Below are positions 1-10,739 of a DNA stretch of 64,000 nt, one piece after another. Each line of letters begins with the position of its first letter. The first letter of the stretch is position 1. The notes below the pieces were generated by a model. The model had not been told where the DNA came from. It was given only the letters and a program-made list of their open reading frames with translations, and ran no database searches. The stretch comes from Isoetes taiwanensis (taxonomy: Eukaryota; Streptophyta; Lycopodiopsida; Isoetales; Isoetaceae): NCBI GenBank assembly GCA_021234155.1, contig JAJEKV010000059.1, forward strand, positions 7,696,779-7,760,778, written 5' to 3'. The position numbers and the translations under genes are program-made.

Positions 1-2220
1 CAATTTCTAGCATAACTTTTGATCCAGGACTCCATTGGGAAAGCTCTCTGCGAGTTCTTTTTGATGGTATATGATATACCCATGTTTGGTTAAGTTTTTT
101 GTGTCAAAACAGACATGTTCCGGCTGGCTTTGGTAGGGTTTGCAGTATCGGTTATTGCATTACAAATCTTTTAGATTAAGGTTTAACAAATTGATTTGGT
201 TTGCTCCAGATTCTGTCCACTTCTGATTTAACTTTTCTATATACCTGCCTTGATTTTATTTAAAGAGCTTCACCATGACAGAAAGGGCCAGTAATACGGA
301 GAGATTTGGTGGAAGGGTGGCCAGGGAAAAGAAAAAGCCTCCTACTCAGGAATCATTATTCACACAGGAGGTCCCTGATCCCACAAGTGCTCGATCTAGC
401 ATACAGCTCCATGGTCAGGGGCAAGCTAATTCCAGTGTGATAATAGACTTGCCTATCTTCTCTTTTTGGTCCCCAGCGGCCTCTTCATATTGGCATAAGC
501 AAGCCTGGTACATTTACCTTCCAAGATCGGGAGGATCTCCAAAGTGCTCTAGACCTGCAAGTTTAGTGTTTGCCGCCTCTTCGTGACCAGGTACAACTCA
601 TTCATTCTGAGGGAGGAATGACGGCCACATCTATGATCGTGTCTATTGAGAGATGGACACACTTATTACAGTTAATACTTATTATATTTAATACGTGCCT
701 TCTTTCCAGACCCTCAGTACAGACACTAGATACAATCCAAGAAGAAACATTGTGATAAAGCAGGAGTGCTAGGCTGTGGTATCTGATATTGGGAAAAAAT
801 GTTCAATATAGAGTTCTTTTCAATCTTTGGCTTGCTTAATGAAATAGGATTAAGCCAATTTTTTCTCAAACTGTCATATATGATGCACTAGTTCGTGCAT
901 GTTAACACTTGAGCACATGATCCAAAAAATTTGGATGACCATATGGGTGTTTATATGCTACAACCTGCAACACATTACCCAATCCATGTTTCTATGAAAT
1001 GTCAAGAAACTAAATTAATCCAACTTTCTCTCACCCGAAGTTGCTGCGGTACAAATAAGAAGTTCAAAAATTGGAAAGGTAACCATAGCTTGCAGTTTAC
1101 TATCACAGCTGTGCGCAATCCTAAATATTTTTCTTGTTAGGATTATAAGATGACCAAATGAAAATAACATAAGACAGTATTACATGTTTCCAAGGCTGTA
1201 ACTTCCATATGAAACTTCTGGCTTATTGATAATCATAGATTAGCTTTCCCTTAGAATTGATTAAGGATTAAGTTTACCCCCTGCTCAGAATCGTAGACGG
1301 TTGTTCAATAAGTACTGAATCCATAGTGCATCAAACCCGTGCTCTAACACTTGTGCCCGAATCTGCATTATGATTAGTGAATGACTTCTTCATTCTGCAA
1401 GGCGCATCTGTTGCCTGCCAATCTGGAAAAGTTGGGTTAAGAAAGAAAAAAAAAGGCCGACCATGGCAGAAGAATGCGAGGGACCCCTGTCAAAGTCTAA
1501 TGCAAGCCAGAAGTAGTGAAAAATCTTCAAGAATCAAAACTGGAAGTAAAACGTCGCCGTTACCTGATCTACGGAATGAAGCCATGGCGCTGTCTTCCGG
1601 CAGAGAAGATCAAAGCGCAGAGACGCCAAAAAGATACCGGTTCTTGGAGATCATAGTACTGCAATGGAGCTCTTCTTGCAAACCCTAAGCAAACGAGCTT
1701 CGCTTCCAAATCTGATGGCCATACGGTCTCATGGATGCGTGGCACTGACAGCGATACAAAATTGGACACGTGGCACGATCAGAGCTGTTTAATGAGCCGG
1801 GTGGCATAATCGTGCCCGTCAATTTGACCTGAGAATTGCATTTGGTGATGCATGGGCATAGGGTAACTTTACAGGATGAGATTTTTATTGTGATGTCAAG
1901 GAGGACCCAGATTCGGCTCTGGTGGCTGATATTTTCTCGGACCAGTCTTTGTCTGAAATTAGGCTATCCACATCTTGTGGTTGGCTAATGTGCCAATAGG
2001 GTACATCCGTGGCATGGGAACCCTGCCCCTGTTGCCAAGTTGTGCTACATAGTGAGCACATGAATGTATCGGGGACACATGAAGGTATGGCATATGGCCA
2101 CATCCATCCCTTGAATGCGCATGGCCCATGGCCACGTCCTTCTTCCTGCATGGGCATCTCTCTCCATGCTTATTATATCTCTCCTCCCTTTTTTCAATTC
2201 CAAGGACTATTTCAAATGTG
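1..2220. other. AT-rich stretch without a recognised gene
   Basis: I see no protein family I can name here. Two short open stretches look slightly gene-like: 275-586 (+), rich in polar residues with a basic cluster of lysines near residue 20, and 1377-1688 (+), a basic, serine-rich stretch. Neither has a recognisable domain or flanking splice pattern that I trust, so both are left uncalled. The rest is intergenic-looking sequence with short A/T runs. Confidence 0.4.
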
Positions 2221-2221
2221 A

Positions 2222-2620
2222 CATTGCTTCACCTGATCCCACCAGAAAAAATGGTGTGTCAGTCATCCACTAATGCATTGCTCCAAAGATTCTAGCATCC
2301 GAATACCCGTGATTCACCACAACAAAATGTGTCAGTCACCCAACATTGCTTCACCTGATTCCACCAGAAAAACAATGTGTCAGTCATCCACTAATGCATT
2401 GCTTCAGCATCTAGCATCCAACACCCGGATTCACCACAACAAAATGTGTCAGTCACCCACTAATCGAATGCTCCAAAGATCAGAAAACATAGGATTCCAC
2501 CCGTAAAATAATCTGTCAGTCGTCCAATAATGGAGTGCTCCAAAGATAAGAAAACATGGGATTCCTCAAGAAAAGTAATGTGTCATACAAGAACAGAATG
2601 CCCCAAATTAAGAAAACATA
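2222..2620. repeat. Degenerate tandem repeat, about 120-bp unit
   Basis: The phrases 'cattgcttcacctgat', 'tgtgtcagtcatccac', 'taatgcattgct' and 'caccacaacaaaatgtgtca' recur in the same order at about 2,222 and 2,343, with further half-units to about 2,600. Each unit contains two related halves built around 'gtgtcagtcaccca'. This is a small decayed satellite-like array; its short reading frame is a by-product of the repeat. Confidence 0.75.
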
Positions 2621-4519
2621 AGAGAACATGAAGATGGTGCTGCATTGAATGAAGCCAATCTAGTGCTACTTTAAAATTCGCTTTAGAGAATCTAAGACAA
2701 TCATGTGGGTTGGCCTTGAAGATAAGTTAGGTTCAACAGGAGAGCCAATACTTTGTGGATAAGCTGAAGACAACTTAGGTTTAAAACGAGAGCCAATACT
2801 TGTAACTGGCTCTCTTTTCTTTGCTTCTAAGACATCCTATAAAATTGGGGATTAGCATTTCGAATTAGGGTTAGCTTGAGTGTTGGAATTCCAAATGAAA
2901 GTGATTATGCCCCTTGGAACTATGGTGTGAGAGACTCCATCTCATGGATTCATATCTAAATTGTACTGTTACGACTTACGAACTTATGCGTACTTTACCT
3001 TCATTTTTCAACCAATTCAATCTTAATCCATGCTTTTTTTTTACTCCTAGCTATTCCTATAACCAACTTAGCATAGTGGAGTGCTTCGAGTTTGTGGTGT
3101 AATAAAGGAAAAACGTTCTTCATAAAACATTCACATTCTTTCTAAGGACCCTAGTTAAATGTGCATTAACGAGGGGTTCTAGGGTAGAATTTTTTCGAAT
3201 AATATACGGGGCAGAAATATTCACCCATAAGAAGGTGGTTGGCATGAGCCTTCTTTGTAGACCTATATCAAAAGAGGATGGAAGCAAGTTGCATAGGGAA
3301 ATGTTGGTGTGTTTATGCGTGCTTTTAGACTAGTGGACGTTATAAACTTTTTCCTCCTCTAAAACATACCATATTTTCATCCTTCTTGTATTTTGGCACA
3401 TTTCAACTATTACAATAAGAAGGCCACCTACGTTTAACATAATCTTGAAGAGGCTAATGGTTCGCTTACATGAAGCAAATATGCATTTGTAAGGGTACAA
3501 TTCACTTCATGCAAGAATTGCACTTGTAGAAGTGAATGCAACTCTTCTTGTTTATGATATGATAGAAGAAAAAGTAGTTTTTAGGTCATGTGATAGAGCA
3601 TATAGTCATGTGAATAAACAGTTCTGCACTACAGTTCAAATTATGGACGATTTTTGTGTGGACCTCGCTGCATTAGAGTTCTATTGTGGACGATTTTTCT
3701 GTGGACCTCACTTCAATGCGGAAATGGACATGGCAATAAAAGGACTAGGTACAGCATCACAATCACAAAAAAAGGAGTAGGGCCTTTGAAGTAGTGATCC
3801 ACATCTTGTCATTGCTCATTATGCAAAAGTACATCCACGGAGATATTGTCCCTTCACAATCTATCAAGTTGTGTGCATGATGATTTATGCATGAAGGTAT
3901 GATATATGGCACATCCCCATGAACATGGATGTATATAATGTGTATGTATATTATCTCCATCCCAATGAATGTGTATGTATCTTATCTCCACCACTTGTCC
4001 ACTTGCTTTGTTCTACAGAATTAGGGATTAGCATGTAGAATTAGGCTTTCTCTATGGACCTATGTGTTGTTTGTCCTCATTTAAAAAATTGAGAGTTAGC
4101 ATGACTCTTAAGTAAGCATCCATCATTGTCCTTCTCTGCAAGCTTTTGGCTTTTGTCATGATTACAACTGTAAGAAACATGATGTTGAAAAGACTACTGA
4201 ATTCTTGTAGGACAGATGTTACCTGAAGTGGATGCATTTGAGTAATTTATATTGTGTAGAAATAGCAACAATCAAACAAGACAAGGAGCTTTAGGGCACT
4301 TGGTAAAACTATAGCAGAAAAATGCTGTCAAAGAAACTGACTTTGGGAACTTGGAGAAACTATCAGTGAGCCAAGTTGTTTATTTATACAATGGAGCAAC
4401 TTTCAATTGTGTTTGGCTTGGAAGCAAGTCTCTCTTTTGCATTGGACTTCGATTTGATTTGTGTATGAAAAGTTAAGACCTAAAGTAGAATATTACCTCA
4501 ACCAAATGACAAACAAAGA
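2621..4519. other. No gene recognised
   Basis: AT-rich sequence with no recognisable protein family on either strand. A local duplication near 3,640-3,710 repeats 'ggacgatttttgtgtggacctc' in slightly changed form. Nothing else can be supported. Confidence 0.4.
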
Positions 4520-4525
4520 ATCACA

Positions 4526-4550
4526 GAGGGGGGAAGGGAGGGAGGGAGAG
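4526..4550 (+). other. Predicted G-quadruplex motif
   Basis: A run of six G followed by three more GGG blocks separated by one or two A residues meets the common G3N1-7 four-block rule on the plus strand. It is isolated in AT-rich DNA. No gene start is visible nearby, so no regulatory role is claimed. Confidence 0.6.
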
Positions 4551-4629
4551 TGAGCGTGTAAAGAATGCTCTCCACTTGAAGAAAATGTTCATATCCTAAG
4601 TTGAATGGTCGTCATAGCTAAATAAACGA

Positions 4630-5860
4630 ACATAGCATATACAAAGATAGATATGGTTTTTATTATAGCTATTCGACTTGTTCAAACATAGAGGAGTCCA
4701 AGTGGAATAACATAACAAATACAAAGATAATATTTCACTTGTTCATACTTTTCTTGTTTTGTTTTTTTTTTTTTTCTTTTTTGCAGGGGGGGTGTGCAAG
4801 AACATAACAGATATAAAGATAGATATTCCACTTGTTCAAACATGGGGGTCCCTAGTGCAAAAGACCATGAAGCTTTGAATTGCAAACAACAAACTTGAGT
4901 TATGGAAAAATGAAACAAACTTGTATTATTATCTAGAATTCGCATGAAGTTGGAGCAAAACAAAGTAAAAAGGATTGCAACTTTTATTATAGATATTCTA
5001 CTTGTTCAAACATGGGGGTGCCCAAGTGCAAAAACGTAAAAACTAGTTACTTGCAGTTCTGGCCCCACTTCCAATCCGATCATGCCATGTGGTGCATCGT
5101 CAAAGCCTGAATTGCAGTAAGTTTTGTCGGCAGATCTCTTCTCGATTCTTCAAGGATTTAACTGGCATTCTACTAGTTTTACCTTACATTCTGCTCGTTT
5201 ACCCTGAATTCCGGACCCAGAATGTCAAGTAACTATTTTTCACGTTACAGGAGTGTCCGTTCACTAGACTTTCCTGAGAAGTCAACAGCGCCTGCAGGCA
5301 TGCTTCGCGCATCGGCGCTGTTTCCATCTCAGGAAACAGACATTCCTGTATACATAACATATACAAATATAGATATTCCACTTGTCCGAACATGGTGAGT
5401 CCAAGTGCAAGAACATAACATATACAAAGATAGATATTCCACTTGTTCAAACATGGGGGAGTACGAGTATAAAAGATCATGAAGCTTTGAAATGCAAACA
5501 AAACTTGAATTATCGCGAAATGAAACACACAATTTTGACATGAAGTTGGAACAAAACAAAGTACAAAGGATTACAACTTACTTTATATATTTTCCACTTG
5601 TTCAAACATGGGGGAGTCCAAGTGCAAGAAGATAACATATAGATATCCCACTTGTTCAAACATGGGGAGTCCAAGTGCAAGGACATAACATATACAAAGA
5701 TAGACATTCCACTTATTCAAGCATGGGGGAATTCACATGATGAAGCTTTGAATTGCAAACAACAAGCTTATGTCAAAATGAAACAAACGTGCATTATTAT
5801 CTCAGCTTTTGCATGAAGTTGGTGCAAAACAGACTGAAAAGGATTTCAACGTTTTTTTAC
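4630..5860. repeat. Composite tandem/interspersed repeat array
   Basis: The phrase 'agatattccacttgttcaaa' and its variants recur at about 4,650, 4,820, 4,990, 5,360, 5,430, 5,590, 5,645 and 5,705, usually followed by 'catgggggagtccaagtgca' and 'agaacataacatatacaaag'. A second module beginning 'atgaagctttgaattgcaaa' and ending in 'aaaaggattgcaactt' occurs at about 4,870, 5,480 and 5,740. The array is interrupted at 5,040-5,335 by unrelated sequence. The reading frames across it are repeats of one another, not genes. Confidence 0.8.
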
Positions 5861-7370
5861 GGAGGATGAAAACTTGTATATATTTTGGTACATTAAAAAA
5901 TATTTTGGAAAGGGCATATTTTGCATGAGAGTAGAAAGCTTAGAAAAAGATGCTTTTCTAAAGAATAGAATAGAATAGACAAAATAAACACGTCATCATC
6001 TTTTCACTCCCATTTGTAAAAATAGCCTTCTATACTTGCAAAGTGTGATATGACCATGTTATAGGCATGTTTTTTTATAGAAATAATTTAAACTTTTTTT
6101 TGGTTATCCACATGAAAATCTGTCCTTCAAAACGAGACGTGGTTGAGGATAATATCGTCCAAATCTTAAGTTACAGCCGCCGCGAACATTTCTTTTGCCC
6201 AACTTGTGGCAAAGGAGATTTTGTATTAAGTCAAAAGGATCTCAACTATGGACCTGCAAATTTGAACTAAATGTGTTTAAGTTGGAGAAACCTAAATAAA
6301 AAATCTCAATATGATAGTTATTTGAGCGAGAAAACATGAAAAAATCCAAGATACGGTATCTAGCTATCTTTACACATTTTGCACATGCAGTATGCCCACT
6401 CTTGCTCTAAGTCCATCTCAGGTCCACCTCTTCTCGTGAGAGGTGCAATACACTGTATCTAGATCGATTCGACTTACTATTAAAATCGTTATATCATATA
6501 GTACTTTTGCAGTTTCTGGCAGCACGAACTGGGTCGGATTAATGTAGGAAGATCAGGTCGTATTCGAGCTCTTGAAGGCGCAAGAACCATTTGGGATTGG
6601 TAGATCCATGTTTTTTAATGGCCAATGTTTCGTATGTTAACTAGCATTTTAATTAAAATATTACAAAAAAAACATGAAACCATTGAACTCATGAGTCCAT
6701 TTGGCTGGATTGGGTTGGTTGGGCCAAAACTAAGAGGAAGATCCCTTTTTTTGCATAGTGACAGAGGTATGGGAGCCGAATCTAAAAACCCTTTATTTTG
6801 GGCGGCTAATCTAGATGGTATTAAGTCGATTTAGCCTGGAGGATGCTATATAAGGGATTCGGGTGCTTCAATTAGGTAGGATAGTCTGGGTATTTTGAGT
6901 AAAGGGCGATCTTGTTACGGCTACAGGTGCTCTGTGCTGGTAAATAGTGCAGGGCATTCTCCTAAAGATGATCCAGCACCCCTGAATCCAGATGCAGATG
7001 CAGATTCCAGAAGATCTAGCACCCCTGAGGACAGGTAGATATGCGGATCCGACAGCGCTGTGTATTGAGATGTTTTGGAATAGCTCGGAGACTTTGTTAC
7101 GTGTTTTATCCTTGTTTCAGAAGCCCAAAGATATTTTGGTCTGGTCGAAATAGCGCGTAGCAAGCTTCATACTCTTGAATAACCACAAAACACCGCCATG
7201 CCGCTTTGTTATGCATGTTGACATACTTTTGTAGGCATTCATAAGTGCTCGTCTAGACGGCCATATACTAAGAATCTCTAGGAAATGATAAAGAATAATT
7301 AAGTGGTGATGCATTGCAGGGTATCTTTCATGCAATTGCAGGCATTACCTTAGCATAAGCATCTTTGTAT
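5861..7370. other. No gene recognised
   Basis: AT-rich sequence with a few short open stretches. One at 6,067-6,270 (+) contains a CPTCGKG motif that could be one zinc-binding knuckle, but there is no second half and no supporting context. No further feature is claimed. Confidence 0.35.
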
Positions 7371-7376
7371 AGATTC

Positions 7377-7760
7377 TCATGAAGCAAGATCTACAGAGCC
7401 CAGTCTGCATTCTACCCAGCAAACTTTGTACACAGCGATTCGGGCCAAAGGGACCATACCCTGCGCTACTCCGGCGGTTAATCCAAAAAAACTTGCATTC
7501 AAATCTACCTGCAGCGATCGAAGCAGTGTGCGTTCCATGGCTCTGCGAATCCCTTCGCCCCTGAAGCCTGGCTCTCCGGCCATATCCCTGTGTCTATCAT
7601 CACTCCAATTATGCTGTCGCTGCCATATTTCGACTCTGGCCATATCCCCTTGGCCGGATTTAAGCCCAAAAACTGTAGGCTTCTTGTCGTGTCCAGAGAT
7701 TGCTGCACCTCAATTGTTGCAGAGAACCACGAAAAGAAAAAGAATAAATGAAGCACACAT
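7377..7760 (-). pseudogene. Subtilisin-like serine protease fragment
   Basis: Two pieces of a plant subtilase (S8 family, secreted proteases) lie on the minus strand. The first, about 7,580-7,760, reads TTRSLQFLGL and then the catalytic-Asp block, which here has an extra Met inside the usual GVIDTGIWPES motif. The second, about 7,377-7,480, reads GLTAGVAQGMVPLARIAVYK, matching the helix just after the catalytic-His region (usually G.A.G.A.GMAP.ARIAVYKVCW). The piece between them, including most of the catalytic-His region, is shortened and scrambled, and the frame changes. A full subtilase has over 700 residues, so this is a small relic with an internal deletion. Confidence 0.75.
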
Positions 7761-7844
7761 GTCGGCCTTGCCTGAGGCAGAACCCAGAAATATTAGCTAT
7801 AGAAAAAATAAAAATTCAAAATTTGATGTATCATTATATATGGC

Positions 7845-8280
7845 TTGATAGTCTCCTAAGTCCTTACAATTTTAATGTATATTAAAAATAACATAACGCG
7901 TCATTCTGGAATCTACTTTAAGCAATTTTAGCTTTTCCTCGCCTATAACTTACTTGAAGGTCATATTCCCATTTGAATCATCACATAAAAGTTACAAACA
8001 TTTTTCATTAAAAACCAAAAAAAGACCCCTAAAAGAGGGGCATTTCCACAATTTGCAAAAATATAGGGGTATTTTACAAATTGCTTTAAGAAAAAATATG
8101 ATATCCTTGCCTCTATGACTTTGCATCATCAAACCCTTATTCTCGATTGGGGTTTTTCGCTCATTAGAAAGGTCGTCACATGCCCTTTCCGATGATATGT
8201 GACTTGCACGGTGGTTGATAGTCATAATGGAGAAAATGCTCATGACAATCCGGCCCCTTCTTGGCATTAGGGTTTGACTG
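7845..8280. repeat. Dispersed repeat, first copy
   Basis: The order 'agtctcctaa', 'aaataacata', 'ttcccatttg', 'atcatcac.taaaaagttac' found here is seen again at about 19,003-19,210, and part of it appears inverted near 18,465-18,510. The sequence is not coding. It looks like an old dispersed repeat of unknown class. Confidence 0.5.
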
Positions 8281-8774
8281 CAACTTTCTTTTTGCCATAA
8301 CTCCTGTATCTAGTGGCGGTTTTGGGTCTGCTTTGGCTCATTGGGAAGCTTGATTTTTCAAATGGTGCTTGATTTGCTCAAAAAGTGTTCCATTTTGAGG
8401 CATTTTTTAGCATTGATAATTTGTCCCTCTCACGAAGGATATCAAAACGGTCCTCGCCATAGACATGTATGTGGTTTGGTCATGTTCCCTACAGGTTCAA
8501 ACCCCTTATAATACTTGCCTTTGTAGAAAAGATATCGACGGTCCTTGGCAGCCCCATCCTTCCTTGTTATACTTACTACTTTGGTTATATAGTCTTACTA
8601 TATGTCTATAATCTTGTTGTAATCACTCATTCAATTTTATCATCTTTCTTACTTACTCAGTACCGTTTTATTGGGAACATCAGATACTTGAGGAAGAAGA
8701 TGGAGAATGGTCAAAGCGCTGAGAGATATGCATCTAGTAGGTAGTGCCTACCTCGAGGAAGGTGTCAAGGAAGT
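8281..8774. other. No gene recognised
   Basis: AT-rich sequence without a nameable product. An open stretch at 8,469-8,744 (+) is hydrophobic in the middle but has no domain, and I regard it as chance. Confidence 0.35.
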
Positions 8775-9470
8775 CTACAGGTGATGAAAGCCTCAAATGA
8801 ATTCTAGTTACGTGTAAAATACAATTATGAGGCATCCAACATATAAAAATTAAATCCCCCAACACATAACAACCAACACATAATAACCATTGACATTAAC
8901 AACCAACACATAACTACAATTGACATTAATTAACACAACCATTGGGTCCAACACATTTAAATTAAAATCCCCCTTAAACCCCCTTTGGTTTGGGTGCATA
9001 TTCACACACCTGGGTGACTCAGAACAACGAGAGGCATTGGATAGGCATATTCACCCCTTATTCCTTAATCTAAACCGTACGTAAAGTTCCTCGTTTGTGG
9101 GGTATGCAAGTACAAAATTTGCTATCTTGTATAACAAGATTCAAAAAATACTATAAGATTTCAAGCGGAATACTATATGGTGTTGATTTCAGTGCAAAAT
9201 ACAATTATGAGGGCTCTCGCGCCCTACGCCACCCCCGCGGTGAATATGCACCCAAACCAAAGGGGGTTTAAGGGGGATTTTAATTTAAATGTGTTGGACC
9301 CAATGGTTGTGTTAATTAATGTCAATTGTAGTTATGTGTTGGTTGTTAATGTCAATGGTTATTATATGTTGGTTGTTATGTGTTGGGGGATTTAATTTTT
9401 ATATGTTGGATGCCTCATAATTGTATTTTACACGTAACTAGAATTCATTTGAGGCTTTCATCACCTGTAG
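8775..9470. repeat. Near-perfect 231-bp inverted repeat with 234-bp spacer
   Basis: The left arm (8,775-9,005) and right arm (9,240-9,470) pair base for base with no indel; reading both arms I found one mismatch. The match ends sharply on both sides. The spacer (9,006-9,239) contains a further partial copy of an arm motif, 'aaaatacaattatgagg', near 9,197. Such a structure would give a long hairpin RNA if transcribed. It could be a foldback element, a small-RNA source or a recent palindromic duplication. Confidence 0.9.
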
Positions 9471-9479
9471 CTTTTGAAT

Positions 9480-10110
9480 TTGATCACAATAAAATAAATA
9501 GAACATAAGTAAAAATTACCATAAAGATAGAGCAGATTGATCCGTTATTCTGAAAGTCATAAAGTTTGCAACACAAAGAAAACCCCCTGTTATTATGCTA
9601 CATATTGTTACTTCCGCTACAACTATTTCTCTTTCACAATGACACCATTGTTTATCAATCCATATGATTTTGGATGCTCCATCTCTAGCTTAAAGGTAAT
9701 GCATGATTCACCTTACGGTTTGATTAAAGTTCCAAACCTACAATATAAATGCATTCTTGTGGCCAATTGCTTTGATCGATCTACGGACATGGAAAAGGGC
9801 GGAATAATCCTTTGTTGTATGCATAAGAATCCATTTGTTGATTGAAGCTAAAGGTCTGGCTACTATGAACAATCCGGAACTGGGAATATCCAAGAGTTGG
9901 AAGCAAACAGAGGGCCTAAACTTGAATCTGCAAAGAAATCTTAGGAAGGAAACAAAAGGGGGTTTGCAAAGACCACATTGTAGAATCAGAAACCAATACC
10001 TCGTAAAAAAAACATTATGCTAACTCAAGAAACATTAAAAACAAATACCTTTGTAAGTGTGAGCAAAAAATCCATCTCGTGGTAGTAAAATCCACTCAAG
10101 CAATAAGAAT
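9480..10110. other. No gene recognised
   Basis: AT-rich sequence. A 25-base phrase, 'aaccccctgttattatgctac' and what follows, at about 9,583 is repeated at about 10,450 with few changes, so this stretch and the one after the CA satellite belong to the same dispersed repeat. No coding signal is recognised. Confidence 0.35.
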
Positions 10111-10117
10111 CCAAGAG

Positions 10118-10290
10118 GGCAAGTACACATCCATATGCACACATGCACATACATGCACACATGCACATGCACATGCACTTGCACTTGCACTTGCACTTGC
10201 ACATGCACAATACACATGCACATGCACACACATGCACATGCATGTGCACATGCACATGCATACACATCTTGCAGATGTTCATGCACAAAC
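10118..10290. repeat. CA-rich hexanucleotide satellite
   Basis: The stretch is built from alternating 'acatgc' and 'acttgc' units, with pure runs of 'ttgcac' around 10,178-10,200. All reading frames on both strands stay open across it, giving artefact peptides of alternating His-Met or Cys-Met types. Length variation between individuals is likely. Confidence 0.9.
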
Positions 10291-10739
10291 ACATGCAGAG
10301 AAAGACAACAACCCTCGAATTGTTCCCACCAACGAAAATCAACGGCCCATAAATGGTGCACTCTAGAAATACTATTTAGTACACCTCAACGAATACAACA
10401 ACGAAATCATAGAAAAACCATGTGAAAAAACGTATAAAAATCTAAAAGTAACCCCCTGTTATTGTGCTACATATTCTCCTATAGTACTCTTGGCAGTGAA
10501 GATGTTGACAGAATCTAACAAAGCTGGATACTAAAACTTTGACATCATTTGTTTCTTGTAATACTTTTACTTACGTAGTAGATGGTGTGGGCTAGAAGTT
10601 AATCAAATAGGTTTGAGATTTGGACTTGTATACTATAAGGATTATATTGCTGGTATTTCATGAACTAGAAGTACGCATGTGACCTCTTCTTTATTGAAAG
10701 TGTAAAGTCATGGAGGACTGTCACCTCTAAGATATCGAA

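Noticed and set aside
275-586. Possible small gene near the left edge
   Set aside because: There is an ATG and a polar N-terminal stretch, but no recognised domain and no trustworthy splice context.
1377-1688. Basic serine-rich frame that might be a first exon
   Set aside because: No match to a family I know with confidence, and an opposite-strand frame is equally open.
8460-8520. A tRNA-like B-box near 'ggttcaaaccc'
   Set aside because: No A-box or cloverleaf could be fitted around it.
8775-9470. The palindrome as an ordinary MITE
   Set aside because: No target duplication was found at its outer ends, and the arms are much longer and more alike than usual MITE ends; left as an unexplained inverted repeat.
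10025-10425. Several overlapping frames of about 100 codons with Cys/Met/His or Ala/Leu repeats
   Set aside because: All result from the CA-rich hexanucleotide satellite, which is open in every frame.
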